Of a stretch of 64,000 nt of DNA, positions 21,373-32,030 are shown in pieces. The position numbers were made by a program, and so were the translations under genes. The DNA comes from Blastobasis lacticolella (taxonomy: Eukaryota > Arthropoda > Insecta > Lepidoptera > Blastobasidae). Under the pieces are notes generated by a model, which saw only the letters and a program-made list of their open reading frames with translations, did no database searches and was not told the origin of the DNA. Location of the stretch: assembly GCA_905147135.1 (NCBI GenBank), contig LR990054.1, forward strand, positions 17,211,001 through 17,275,000. The letters run 5' to 3'. Each line of letters starts with the position of its first letter. Position 1 is the stretch's first letter.

Positions 21373-21542
21373 GTGGTCCTGTTTATTTTTGATTAGGTAC
21401 GAGCTGGCCTCATTCACCACATATTATATGAAATTAATTTGTCTAACCCAACACTCGGGCAGGTTAGTTCACACAACAAAGAGTATTTGTCAACAAACAT
21501 CAGGGGGCGCCAGCTCTGCGTGGGCTGTGATAGATATAAGTA

Positions 21543-21567
21543 GGGGTAGGGTAGGGTAGGGGTGGGG
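21543..21567 (+). other. G-quadruplex-type motif (TAGGG-rich)
   Basis: Five G runs (4, 3, 3, 4 and 4 Gs) are separated by TA, TA, TA and T. It resembles telomere-type TAGGG repeats, but insect telomeres are TTAGG and the run is very short, so it is better read as a local G-rich tract. Confidence 0.75.
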
Positions 21568-21809
21568 TAGTATGGGAGCAGCTATGCAGCATCTGTAATG
21601 CATGCTCGCTTTAAAGTCTGTCTGGCGGTGCGTGGGGGCCGCGTCGCTCTTTTCTCTCAAATATTGTGGAATTGGTCGATGGCTGGGTCCTGCGTTATAC
21701 TCCTTCCTATTTTCCTAACCCTTTCCTTCTTATACTTACCTAGTCCCGCCTTTTTCATGATTAAAAGAGATATTTAAATGTAAACAACAATACATTACAA
21801 CAACTTACA

Positions 21810-21991
21810 TTAAAGGCCGATTTTTCAATCCTTAGATAAACATATCAGTCTGATAAGTTATTAAGTGACTAAAATAAAATGGTATCAATACTTCATATAT
21901 AAGTGAAGGATTATAGATTGTTTTAATTTGGCAGTATATTACTTTATCGGGCAGATAAATTTTAACTGAGGATTGAAAAATCGGCCCTTAA
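21810..21991. mobile_element. piggyBac-type MITE with TTAA target duplication
   Basis: The element 21814-21987 (174 bp) is flanked by TTAA at 21810-21813 and 21988-21991. Its inverted ends are (A/G)GGCCGATTTTTCAATCC, about 21 bp. TTAA duplications are diagnostic of piggyBac. There is no internal frame, so it is non-autonomous. Confidence 0.85.
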
Positions 21992-22615
21992 ACAAGTTAG
22001 ATATTCTGTGCTCAAACCAGACTGGAAATCTTTTATTTGCCTATACTTTACAAATGCATAAAATACGCTACTTTACATCAAACAGATGCAAAAGCTTGGA
22101 AAGCGGAGTTGTATCTAAAACCTAGTCATTAATAATGAACACTGAACAAATTAATATTCTATGACTGTACTTATTTGTATCCTATACTACTTTAGATCAC
22201 ATACGTAATTTAGTAATTACCGTAAAGTTTATTAGTCAATATATAACTAATTCACTATTTTCACTGCCTCGTTCCATTTTTCATTAATTAATTTCCCGGT
22301 CCCTGTTACGAGGCCTGTAGAGGCTTTAATATTTAGATCGTAGCCCATGTGGCAAGCGTTAGCGATTCTGTAAAGGTCCTCTCTTTTCACAAGATATATT
22401 GATAGACACTTTATTGCTCATAAAACATAACAACACCAATCACTTACAGTAACAAGGAACAGCGATCACTTCCAGGCAACCTTTACAGAAATTGAGACAG
22501 GAATTTTAATGCAGGCTGTGTTGAGCCACAGGATACAAGCTTTTATTTAGTTTCACATGTCCCCGTGGCAATCTCTTTATTTCTACAGAAACACATCAGT
22601 AAAATACTTATTGGA
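21992..22615. other. No gene; possible LINE relic
   Basis: GACACTTTATTGCTCATAAA (near 22395) looks like a minus-strand LINE 3' end. CACTTCCAGGCAACCTTTAC (near 22468) resembles a block inside the LINE tail at 57308-57677. Otherwise nothing. Confidence 0.4.
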
Positions 22616-22682
22616 TCATCTTGGCGTCAATGTTCCAGTTGTACTCTCCCGCACGAGGGGCCGGGGACAGCCTTGACCATGA
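22616..22682 (-). repeat. SINE-1 3' fragment
   Basis: CATCTTGGCGTCAATGTTCC, GCACGAGGGGCCGGGG and CCTTGACCATGA are the family 3' end on the minus strand. Confidence 0.75.
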
Positions 22683-22955
22683 AAAGACTTATTGGATACT
22701 GGATCTTAATTGGTTGCAAACCAAACAGCAACCCCTCTACCCGCATTGGGAACCCCACTTCCCAAAACGCAATATATTCCGCAAAACCCTCTGCCTCAAT
22801 CCCCATCCCCAGTCTCGCCGTTACCCCAAGTTTTAAGTTGCTCGCTAACTAATTTACGTGACGAGATAGGATTAATTGAATCCAGCGCGAGTACTGCACC
22901 GCAAGGGTTGAGCTGTTCTCCACTGTACTCGTCTTCGTATGGGGAGGTGCGATAT

Positions 22956-22993
22956 GGGGATGTGGGGGGGGATATGGGGATGTGGGGTTGGGG
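22956..22993 (+). other. Strong G-quadruplex motif in a small minisatellite
   Basis: G runs of 4, 8, 4, 4 and 4 are separated by ATGT, ATAT, ATGT and TT. They form part of an imperfect (GATATGGGGATGTGGGG)n array covering about 22935-23022. Confidence 0.85.
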
Positions 22994-23282
22994 AGTACCG
23001 ATATGGGATTGTGGGGAGTCGTGATGCAGGTGGTGTTTTAAACAATTTAAGTGAGCGAGTTGATTAACGTGTCGTATTATAAAAGGCGTTCGTAAATATT
23101 TCGCAATGTATGTACTGTCCGAGACAGGTCGACATGGCCATTTTTGTAGTGATGCGATAATCGATTACTTGATAATCGATGTCGGTATTTCTTTTTACCG
23201 CTTGTTCGAATCTTCCTTTTAATAGTGATATTGGATTTGTACTTAATCGATATCGAAATAATTTAGTAAGAGTATCGCTTAT

Positions 23283-23372
23283 TGTTAAACTAATGTGCAT
23301 AACTCAGTAAAGAGTCATTGGTACATGATGGTGGCGCTGGGGTTCGAACCCACTACCTGGTTATAATGTTGC
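23283..23372 (-). repeat. SINE-1 5' head fragment
   Basis: CATAACTCAGTAAAGAGTCA, TTGGTACATGATGG and then GGGGTTCGAACCCAC, an inverted B box. Read on the minus strand this is the tRNA-like head joined to the first conserved block. Confidence 0.65.
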
Positions 23373-23846
23373 TTAGCTGTCGTAAATAGAGTGGGTAAAT
23401 GTATAATTTACGAGTATGTCTGAAAGACACGTCATACACATTAAATATTATGAAAGTTACACGAAATGTCCTAGAAACACTACTTTAAAAAAACTTGTGC
23501 GCCACTGCAGTTCCTTTTGAAAAGCCAACAAAGGGTTCTTAAATAAAATAAAAACCTCGTTATTTTAACACTGGATGCACGACAAAAAACCAGCAATTTT
23601 CGTTTAAAATGGCATACTAAAAACTTCGCTACGCCGAAAATCTCTTCCCTGATTTTTTCGTAACAGCTTTATGGGGTTAATAAAAAAGTTTTTCTCCCTA
23701 TTATGTTTTTTTTTGCGTTGCCCTTGTTCCAGTTTGCGTGTAGTTTCGTTAAGAAGTCATTGTTATTTATTGAAAAAGTAACTAGAATTTCGAACATAGT
23801 GGTCCAATTAGGATAAACTAAAGTAAAGGTCATAAAGGCCTTCTAT
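23373..23846. other. No gene recognised
   Basis: AT-rich spacer. No coding or shared-repeat signal. Confidence 0.4.
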
Positions 23847-23895
23847 AAGGCCTATGCCCAGCAGTGGGCGTACTTGATCTCATATGATGATGATA
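23847..23895 (+). repeat. RTE family-1 extreme 3' end
   Basis: AAGGCCTATGCCCAGCAGTG and GGCG, followed by ATATGATGATGATATC, correspond to the last codons and the GAT tail of the RTE at 8.7 kb. Confidence 0.75.
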
Positions 23896-23913
23896 TCTAC
23901 ATATCGGTCTTCT

Positions 23914-24039
23914 GAAAATGCTTTGCGAAGCTTTCACTCTGCAACACTTTGTCAAAAAGCTGTTGTTGTATTCAACTTCCAGTTGTGAAACGTTGGATTT
24001 ATTGTTCTACGACTGACAAATAAGAACAAAGTGGGTCAT
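23914..24039 (+). repeat. 126-bp duplicate, copy 1
   Basis: Identical to 26029-26154 except for two base changes that I can see. It runs GAAAATGCTTTGCGAAGCTT to AACAAAGTGGGTCAT. No coding frame; flanks differ. Confidence 0.9.
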
Positions 24040-24096
24040 CTAGATATCGGTCGTCGGTCTTGGTCTTTGTGAAAGAATTTAGCCTTAAGTCGTTTT

Positions 24097-24247
24097 CATC
24101 ATCATCAACATCATCATCATATGAGATGAAAGACGCCTACTGCTGGGCATAGGCCTCCCCCAGAGATCTCCACAAAGGCCGGTCCTGTGATTTCCGCATT
24201 CAGCTGCTACCTGCGCTCTTTACCAGGTCATCGGTCCACCTTGTGTC
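24097..24247 (-). pseudogene. RTE family-1 3' fragment
   Basis: A (CAT)n-type tail, then ACTGCTGGGCATAGGCCTCC, AGATCTCCACAAAGGCCGGT and TCGGTCCACCTTGT. On the minus strand this is the C-terminal ~50 codons of RTE family 1 with substitutions. Confidence 0.85.
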
Positions 24248-24364
24248 CAAGTCTTCTAATGTCTGTGTAATTAGAAGTTACGGACCGAAGTACGTATCTT
24301 TATCAATATAAACTTGGAATAGTCATCATCATCATTATCATTTGGAGCTTTTCTGAGCTGAGCT

Positions 24365-24636
24365 TTCCTTTTCTGAGTTATGTACATTAGTTGAATGCTA
24401 ACCGATGCTCTCACGGTGAGGGAAAACATCGTGATGAAGCCTGCACATTCAGGCGACTGAATGTGTAACCATGATCCATCCAATCTTATCAGGTTCCCCA
24501 GTTAACAGGGCCTCGGAGATCAGAGGTCAGTCGCTCCACTGTAATTACCTGATCTGCCGAATCCTGGATCATGGTCTAGGCGGAGCCCTGGCCCTCGTGC
24601 GCGAGAGCACAACCGGAACATTAACGCCCAGATGAT
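24365..24636 (+). mobile_element. SINE-1 copy without head
   Basis: Runs from TTTTCTGAGTTATGTACATT through CGTGATGAAGCCTGCACATT to AACCGGAACATTAACGCC and GATGAT. The tRNA-like head is absent. Confidence 0.85.
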
Positions 24637-24917
24637 TTTAGTGGATCCGCTCACCTCTTCCTCATCGATTCCTCCGTAATAGGCTACTCCGGACCATATT
24701 AAATTTTACCCCGGCACTTCCCGGAATTTCATTAGGCCTCAGCTAGGTCCTAAACTTGCCGATACTTATAGAGGTTGATCGTGACACACGCTGGTGTTAT
24801 AATGGCAACTTGAAAATGTAACGAGATACTGTATTAAAGTAGCAGTATGTATCTACATAATAATTATGTCGGGGGTAGGTAAATAAAATAATGCACTTCA
24901 GCTATTTCGGACCTGTT

Positions 24918-25320
24918 GAGTCTCGTTGGGCCTTATAAGAAAGCTCACTGTTACCCAAAGGGCAATGGAAAGAGCTATGCTCGGAGTTTCTTTGCGCGAT
25001 CGAATCAGAAATGAGGAGATCCGCAAGCGAACCAAGGTCACCGACATAGCTCTAAGGATTGCCAGACTGAAGTGGCAGTGGGCAGGGCGCATAGCTCGAA
25101 GAACAGATGGCCGTTGGGGCAGTAAAGTTCTCGAGTGGCGACCACGTACCGGTAGACGCAGCGTGGGTAGGCCTCCTGCAAGGTGGACCGACGACGTGGT
25201 AAGGATCGCAGGTACCAGCTGGATGCGGAAAGCACAGGACCGGTCTTTGTGGAGATCTCTGGGGGAGGCCTATGCCCAGCAATGGGCGTCTTTTGGCTGA
25301 TGATGATGATGAGTCTTGTT
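24918..25320 (+). mobile_element. RTE family-1 copy 2, severely 5'-truncated
   Basis: The insertion spans 24928-25310, flanked by the near-perfect repeat GAGTCT(C/T)GTT (24918-24927 and 25311-25320). The body matches 10048-10429 with about ten substitutions (about 97% identity by eye). The GAT tail is GATGATGATGAT. Confidence 0.92.
24926..25300 (+). pseudogene. RTE C-terminal domain only
   Basis: The open frame holds the RTE C-terminal domain: RAMERAMLGVSLRD, LKWQWAGRIARRTDGRWG, EWRPRTGRRSVGRPPARW and WRSLGEAYAQQW, ending at the natural stop. No catalytic part is present. The apparent ATG-like start comes from the flank, so it is a truncated retroposon and not a gene. Confidence 0.88.
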
Positions 25321-25387
25321 TCCATACCACAGAACACATGAAAGATCGTTTTTATCGCAGCTAGGCGTGTGAGTAAATACGAAGTAT

Positions 25388-25700
25388 ATACTAGACGCTC
25401 ATCATCATCACGCGTGCGGGCAATCCAGGATTCTGCTGCTTCATACTACTTTGTTTTCTCCACTTTGCCCGGTCTTCGGCATCCACACGTCGTGAGCCGA
25501 TTTCTTTCCGACACGACGATGTCAAAAGGTACGCTCCTCCGGTCTCCCGCGGGACGTTTAGGCACCTATTCCTACGTATCCCTTAGGCTTACCTGATCAA
25601 ACCTGCGCAGTCGTGCCTCTTCGATCTTATCCGCGATATCTCTCACGCCAAGGCTGTGTGTACTCGTTACGTACTCGATAAAGTCGTCGATACTAGACGA
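25388..25700 (-). pseudogene. RTE-like LINE C-terminal relic (third family)
   Basis: On the minus strand SLGVRDIADKIEEARLRRF is readable near 25620-25650. Frameshifts and stops follow, then RRPGKVEKTK and a GAT-type tail at 25397-25405. The SLGVRDIADK...EARLR(W/R)F signature is a known RTE-type C-terminal pattern, and the same stretch is seen at 60190. Confidence 0.72.
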
Positions 25701-25934
25701 TGTACATTATAATTTATCGCAACATCAACAGTAGGCACTGAAACTTAAATAAAAATATTTTCATATAAAATTATGGAGTTTACTTTTACAACCCAAGCCA
25801 TTCCCAGCCATGGTACCAGTTGGCAGACAGGCACTTTGATCCACTAAACTAGGATAGCTATAGTACAGTACTTTGTTCCACTAAATTATTACACAAAACT
25901 AAAATAGACACGTTCTTACGAATAAGTGCACTTC

Positions 25935-25992
25935 ATTCCAGGTTGAGCTTTTAGGTAGATATCTGCATCTACCTAAAAGCTCAATCTGGAAT
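25935..25992. repeat. 26-bp-arm hairpin
   Basis: The left arm (25935-25960, starting ATTCCAGGTTGAGC) and right arm (25967-25992) are complementary with one mismatch around a 6-nt loop. Possibly a tiny MITE remnant. Confidence 0.85.
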
Positions 25993-26028
25993 TCCTTTGA
26001 ACCACTTTGAGTACCTAAACCTGGTACA

Positions 26029-26154
26029 GAAAATGCTTTGCGAAGCTTTCACTCTGCAACGCTTTGTCAAAAAGCTGTTGTTGTATTCAACTTCTAGTTG
26101 TGAAACGTTGGATTTATTGTTCTACGACTGACAAATAAGAACAAAGTGGGTCAT
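26029..26154 (+). repeat. 126-bp duplicate, copy 2
   Basis: Direct-orientation partner of 23914-24039, about 2.1 kb away. The intervening DNA holds SINE-1 and RTE insertions. Confidence 0.9.
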
Positions 26155-26773
26155 TTAATAAGCTACATAGAAGTTTATCCAACGATGTGGGGACAGTCTT
26201 CAGTAGAATAAGTGATGGGTGGATGAGTTTGATGGGTAGGTTTGTACTTATATTTCGCACAAGATAACCACAAAATAGTACAAAACATCCTACGCCTTGT
26301 GTAAAAGCAAGAAACTTATGTTCTTGTTAAAATAGACAGTACGAGTATATTTAAAAGTACGAAATTTTAAACATGAACGGATATTTACAACAAGTATTTG
26401 TAAAAAATAAACCAAAGCACAAAAGAAAAAAGGGAACATAATATTAGAAAAAGGATAATAGCTACAAAAATCTTTATTCAAACAGACCACCCCGGGCCCT
26501 CCCCGGCCCAAAACCGGTAAAAATGCCCATTAGGTACACTGGCACTATTGCTACGCTATATTATGGCGAGCGAAACCCTTTGGACCAGGAATGATCCTGA
26601 GCGGGAGTGATGCCCCTTCTCTCGTAGACGGCGACATACTCGCACCTCATTAATGAAGACTTTTGCCTCCGCATTCCGAACTCATGAGGTCTCCACGGAA
26701 AAAGCAACAAAAGAAACTTGTTAAAATAATACTCCAACTAACACCGGTACCTATTCACAAACAATACTTACTT
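26155..26773. other. No gene recognised
   Basis: Includes a GC-rich CCCCGGGCCCTCCCCGGCCC tract at 26492-26511. Frames here lack domains. Confidence 0.45.
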
Positions 26774-26909
26774 ACACATTTTAAAGGTATGTATGTTTTT
26801 AATGTATGTTTCCTACCGTGACCATGACGCATGCAGCTGTGTCGAAATATCGGGCTACTCGTCAACAAAGGTACGCGGTAGGAACCCGGAACATATCCTT
26901 AAAATGTGT
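26774..26909. mobile_element. Small MITE with about 19-bp inverted ends
   Basis: The ends ACACATTTTAAAGGTATGT and ACACATTTTAAGGATATGT (reverse complement of the right side) bound 136 bp. The right part, GGTACGCGGTAGGAACCCGG, recurs at 31865-31905. Confidence 0.7.
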
Positions 26910-27710
26910 GATAATAACCGCGATAGTTTAAAACATTATAATCCTTACTTACATTCAAAAAAGTAGCTTTGCCATGTTATTTATACTGTGGCTTTCCTAT
27001 GCGTTCTTACCATGGACCTAGAAATTCCTCCTTAATTATTAATTACTTTAATTCATTTATTTTAATTTAATTAATTATTATTAATTAATTAGATGGTTTG
27101 ATATTCAAAATTTTAAACCGCAGTTTTGTTATTGGCATTGCAACTTTGAATTCTACAATTATAACTAATTTTTATTGCTGTAAAACTGTATGGAAATAAA
27201 TAAATAAATAATTAAAGTGCACTGGCCTTTTGTTTATAGTTTCTATGGCGATGAGAAGACATGAGCTGGGATTAGCCGTATTATGTACCATGATGCTAGG
27301 GAATTCTAGTTTTTATTGTAGTTCTTTTTGAGAGCATATTCGTCGGCCATTTTATGTTTTCAAAGTGTCATTCCATTGCACGCTGTAAAATAACGCCCAC
27401 TTCGCTAGTTTCTCTTCTCCATGGTTCCCATAGTGCTCGTTGAACGCACTGCGTTTTATACAGCTCTGTGATTGGTCAGTTTCGTTTATTCAAATATTGT
27501 CAATGTGTGTAGTGTCGATTGCCACTTGGAACCCTGTGCGTTCGCGCCCACAATGACACCTCATATAAATTTGAATACAGGAATATACGTGTTTCAATCA
27601 CGTCCTAGCACCTACAGTATCGTTTTTAATATCTACGTCACGTGCCTCCATACGCTGACGTATTCTACCTGCTTGCCACCAAGCCGAGACAGAGAATACT
27701 GATACAGTGG
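26910..27710. other. No gene recognised
   Basis: Contains a very AT-rich palindromic stretch near 27038-27095 (TTAATTAATTATTATTAATT type) and a LINE-like tail with AAATAAATAAATAAATAATT near 27195. No coding signal. Confidence 0.45.
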
Positions 27711-27965
27711 TAGAGCTCGTCTAATTTAAAATGACGCGCCCCACTATCGCATTAACGCACACAAGCAAGTTTAAAATATGGACGCAATACATATACAAAT
27801 GCCGTTGTAATTGGTCATTCAGTTGCCGGTAAGATTCAAACGTCGGAGCACGCGCCGTTCATTGGCTCCCACACAGATGAAGTGTCGTTATTAATATTTG
27901 CACTCACACATCGAAATCAACTAACTAAGTAGTGGGGCGCGTCATCTTAGACTAGACGAGCTCTA
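27711..27965. mobile_element. MITE with 34-bp inverted ends, TA target
   Basis: The ends GAGCTCGTCTA...ATGACGCGCCCC are inverted at 27713-27746 and 27930-27963 with three or four mismatches, bounded by TA on both sides. TA duplication suggests Tc1/mariner. No frame. Confidence 0.85.
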
Positions 27966-28142
27966 CCTACCTACATAAAAATGACTTCCAACCCTCCGCA
28001 GGGGTTTCAAATTGGCTTGACACGGTTGTCATTCGTTATTATGGAGCTGGGAATGTCTTCACCTGGTTATTTGTCGAACATAACAAATTGCTAGCCTCCA
28101 AATTGTGTTTCGGATTGTAATTCTGATTTTTATTATTTATTA

Positions 28143-28310
28143 CTAGCAACTCGTACCGACCGACCTTAACAAATAATACACCTAAACCTTTCTTATGAAT
28201 CACTCTGTCTATTGGTGAGAACCGCATGAAAATCCGTTCAGTAGTTTTTGAGTTTATCGCTAATAGACAGGCAGACACGGCGTAGGACTTTATTTTAAAA
28301 TATGTTATAA
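28143..28310 (-). mobile_element. Helitron-like element, minus
   Basis: Reading minus, the 3' end is CTAG (plus CTAG at 28143-28146) preceded on the plus strand by A. The body shares AATCACTCTGTCTATT, AACCGCATGAAAATCCGTTC and GACTTTATTTTAAAATATGT with 32458-32615. The 5' TC end is altered. Confidence 0.65.
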
Positions 28311-28327
28311 TCAAACACGCTGCTGCC

Positions 28328-28537
28328 ATGTACCAATGACTCTTTTCTGAGTTATGTTCATTAGTTGAATACTAAGTGATGAAACCTGCACATTAAAGGA
28401 ACCAATCTGGTCAGGTTTCCTGGTCGCAGTCTCACGGAGGTCAGATGGTAGTCACTGCCAAAACCTGGATCATGGTCAAGGCGGGCCCCGGGCCCTCGTG
28501 CGCGAGAGCACAATCGGGACATTAATGTCAAGATTAT
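28328..28537 (+). mobile_element. SINE-1 copy with internal deletions
   Basis: CATGTACCAATGACTCTTTT, a deletion after TTGAATACTAA, GTGATGAAACCTGCACATTA, and then CGAGAGCACAATCGGGACAT. The tRNA-like head is missing. Confidence 0.82.
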
Positions 28538-29442
28538 GATTTATTTTATATAGATAGTATGTGGTTAGACAGAGCAGTTTTCCCACAGTCCACGTGATAC
28601 CATAATGCAATAAATATTATGGCTTCGCATACCCCCCTGTCTATGCAAACAGAAACCTTATTTCGTGCATGATAGAAACTATATTAAACTAAACACGTCA
28701 GTGAGGCACCGCGGGATATTGGAAAACAATATTGGTGCAGAAAACAAGCTCGCATCATCTCGCCCCAGCCTCCTCTATATGCACTTTATTATGTTGAGTT
28801 TTATGGAACAGTAGGTACTATAATATCTCAGGTAACGGGATAAAAATATATAAACAAGTTACTTTGTTGAGAGCTATAAAAAGAATAAGAAACGAACTAC
28901 TACAGCTTACTTCTATTTCAAATGGAATACATTTGAATTTATTCCTCGCCAGTACTACGCGTGCTTAACAAGGCAGTCTATAGACGTTGCGATCATCAGT
29001 ATGACCAAATCTAACCCAAGCGCACTCATACCAGATGAGTGCGAGAACCTCAGCCAATGGACCCAGGAGCCGATACCTACGCTCTACCTAAACCTATCAG
29101 AACCCAGACTCCTAGCCCAAACAAAGCCTCATCCTAACGACCCTGCTTAACATAAACTAACGAAAGCCCCGGTGACATCATCGGAACGTCCCATCCTAAA
29201 AGCCTACCTATCCTAGAGCTCAACCGAACTAAGGTCAGTCAGAGCACTCATGCTACGATGCACAGGCAACGCTCTACATAATAATATTGCTTGCTTTCCT
29301 GTATATATTTTACTGTTGTAAAACTGTGAAATAAACTATAAATAAATATAAATATCTTCATATTATTAGCTGTGACGATAGAAACGGGCAGAAAGGCACG
29401 CGACAGCAAAACAGTCTCGTCTACGAAAAAAGTTTTTTCTTC
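28538..29442. other. No gene recognised
   Basis: 28990-29240 is strikingly C/A-rich on the plus strand, without coding sense. It is followed by an AATAAACTATAAATAAATAT poly(A)-type end near 29330, which may be an old retroelement tail. Confidence 0.4.
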
Positions 29443-29548
29443 CAAGGTGGCAAACAAGCTTACGGCCCGCTTGATGGTAAGCAGTCACCGCAGCCAATGG
29501 ACGATTGCAATACTAGGGGCATCACCCACGCGTTGCCGACCCCTTAAA
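29443..29548 (-). repeat. LINE 3' tail, family LB
   Basis: AAGGTGGCAAACAAGCTTAC, TTGATGGTAAGCAGTCACCG and GCGTTGCCGACCCCTT are shared with 8541-8660. The tail lies on the left. Confidence 0.7.
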
Positions 29549-29839
29549 GAGCTAGTGACGTATACCTACTCGTATAAAACTGGAAACATTTCGAATACTA
29601 TACAAAGTTCAACGGTCAGCGATTTTGGGATCAAGTATTTTCAATTAGTCTGCGTGCACTTATTTCGGTATCGCGTTCTTTGCGGCCGAACTTAGGCCGA
29701 TAGGCCCTATAGGCCCGATAAAGGCGTGGACCCACTCGCCGTGTAATTGATAGGGATACAAATAACCCAAGACGCCAGGGATGTACTCAGGTTTGGGCAT
29801 TCAGGGCCCTAAATATCCAGTATTAGCGTTCCGCCCCGG

Positions 29840-29995
29840 TTTCGGGTAGTAATCTTAACAAATCATACACCTATATTTGGATCTTCAATCACTCTTATCT
29901 ATTGCTGAAAACGGCATAAAATCCGATCAGTAGATTTTGATTTTATCGTGAACAGACAGACGCGGCGAGGGACTTTGTTTTGAAATATGTAGTGA
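29840..29995 (-). mobile_element. Helitron-like element, diverged
   Basis: TCTTAACAAATCATACACCT, AAAATCCGATCAGTAG and GGGACTTTGTTTTGAAATAT, then GTAGTGA|T, the inverted TC 5' end next to the host T. The 3' end near 29840 is degraded. Confidence 0.6.
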
Positions 29996-30961
29996 TAGCG
30001 ATGTAGTGATTCTCCTCTGTCAGACATTTCATTTGGATTCATATTTCTGACGAGAAGTACAAAATCCCAGGCATGGGGTATTAGGCCTGCTTATATGAGG
30101 CGGTGCGGGAAAATCGTCTTATTCAACTCACGTAAGCCCGCAATCTCTATGCTGTGCTCGCATCAGATAGGCCAAGCCGCCGCCTCATATAATTCAGGCG
30201 TTAGTCCCCGAACTAAACTAAATAAACAGTGCCAGTGCTTAATACTGCGGTTTTGCAAGACGCCTGAATTTGAGAGAGAAATTATTATCAAGCCAAAGTC
30301 AAAAATTGTGACCTAGCCTTTCTCACAACCGCGATAAAGGGTACGATAAAATTCACGTAATTCACCAAACGGCTAACACACATTTGAACATACTGCTGGC
30401 TGACCTACAGCCGGCCCTGTCGCAGATAAAGTCCATCTGAAGCCCAGTATTAGGGCATTATCTCAAGTGTCCTTCGGGGCCCCCGTCGTTACCGGCGAAT
30501 CATTTATTTAAGCGTTGTTTACAGGCCCTTTTGGGGCCACGTCTTGATATAATGACAGGTGTGGGTGTGGGCCAGATTTCAGAGGGCCTCAAAAGTTGAG
30601 CACTTGCGTTTAGTTTTGTGAGTGTGAGTTACTGTGTGTAGATACATCGACTTGGAGTGTGTATCTAGCTATACTAATATACCTAAACATTTATTCTCTT
30701 CAACTTAATCCGATACAATTTGGTTAATATAATGGGATGGCATCAAAATAAGACAGCATTAAACCTCAATATTTAAATTAAAATATTAAATATTGAGGTT
30801 CTGTTTGATTTTAATTTCATTAAATGTTTAACAGAGGTAGACGTTGCGTCGTGGATTAAACGGGATCAGGAGAAATGACTAACACGGTGTAAGCTATTTT
30901 AAAAATTACTGTTTTAATGACTTAACCGACAGACAAAGTGAGACAACCTCCGACCAAGTTA
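29996..30961. other. No gene; one hairpin
   Basis: Perfect 15-bp hairpin AACCTCAATATTTAA (30762-30776) with complement at 30786-30800. Weak short inverted repeats near 30095-30290. No coding signal. Confidence 0.5.
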
Positions 30962-30963
30962 AT

Positions 30964-31218
30964 TATCACAGCCCGTAACAGTTCACTGCAGGACTTCGGG
31001 CCTCTCCCACGAAAGGGGAGGTTATTGCCATAATCTCCACGCTTGGCAGGCGGGTTGGAGATCGCAGTGTTTAAATACAACAATGGAAAATGCTGCTGCC
31101 CATTTTCCAGACTACGGAGACTCTTGATCTTTGGCCTCGAAAACATTAGTCGCCTTGTACGACACCCATGAGTGTAAGGGGTTGGTGCTATTCTACTCTG
31201 CCGGAAACCACATGGCCA
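30964..31218 (-). repeat. Repeat B, near full length
   Basis: ATCACAGCCCGTAACAG, CCCACGAAAGGGGAGG, GGCGGGTTGGAGATCGCAGT and GTGCTATTCTACTCTGCCGG lie in family order on the minus strand. The frame across it (30922-31146) is a repeat translation that recurs in the other copies and is not a gene. Confidence 0.85.
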
Positions 31219-31862
31219 AGTTTACATATACTCAAATATTTTCCTAACTACTGAATCATCTTAAACTGACTTTAAATACAGAAAACCGCATCCAAATCGG
31301 TCTTACTTCCGTCCGGGAGCTACGATGGCACAGATACACATAGCGACAGATCCTCAGATACACAGACACGTCAAACTAGTAACAACCCTATTTTTCGTCG
31401 TAGTTTAAAAAAAGTTCATTAATATTTTAAGAATTTGATTTATTTATAGGTTTAGCAAATTGCGATCTAAATACAGAGTGCCATAAGTATCCATAATGGA
31501 GATTGGAGAGTAAGTACTTTCGCATCCATCACTCCAGTTCTAGGGATAAGCAACGGCATCCCAAGTTTAATGGGAAAGTAAAATATCAATTTCCTACGAT
31601 CAATAAATGGTCCAGCTAATTACGGCCCGTCCTCCCCTGGCCATCCATCTTCTGGAATTAAAACTTGGCCTTTGTTTTGCGAGGACGCAAACTGCAGAAG
31701 TTCCAGCCCCTGGCCGACTTAATATCTGCAAGGGGCAACACTGTTTAATTGTCGCCTGGCTTGACTGACAAGTATTAAGTTGGTTTTCTACGACGCAGAA
31801 AGGCAGTTGATTTGCAGCATGATGTTGATGCTCAGATATTTAACATAATGTTTTAATGTTTT
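31219..31862. other. No gene; short repeat relic
   Basis: 31290-31395 (AACCGCATCCAAATCGGTCT, GGGAGCTACGATGGCACAGA) is related to the duplicated sequence at 13095-14300. The rest is unassigned. Confidence 0.45.
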
Positions 31863-31902
31863 AGGTACGCGGTAGGAAACCCGGAACATACCTTTAAACT
31901 TT
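31863..31902 (-). repeat. Half-copy of the 26.8-kb MITE
   Basis: AGGTACGCGGTAGGAAACCC then GGAACATACCTTTAAA match 26867-26905. Confidence 0.6.
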
Positions 31903-32030
31903 TTTTATAAATTAGGCAAGACAGGCATTTGACCGCCATCTAACCTGTTGGTAAGTGACGATGCGGCTGAAGATGGAGCATGCCCGTCTTGGAACAACCT
32001 ATTCACTCTAGCCTTGAAGGCATCCAGATA
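31903..32030 (-). pseudogene. CR1/jockey-like LINE C-terminal fragment
   Basis: The minus strand reads [20 protein letters not shown] then SSLTNRLDGGQMP, matching the fragment at 45538-45693 almost residue for residue. This is the tail end of a non-LTR reverse transcriptase protein; no catalytic part remains. Confidence 0.8.

Noticed and set aside
21541..21567. Interstitial telomere repeat
   Set aside because: Only a few TAGGG-type units are present. The insect telomere repeat is TTAGG, and the spacing is irregular.
30922..31146. 74-codon frame resembling others at 33838, 38620 and 44625
   Set aside because: All lie in repeat B copies. The similarity reflects the repeat and not a conserved gene.
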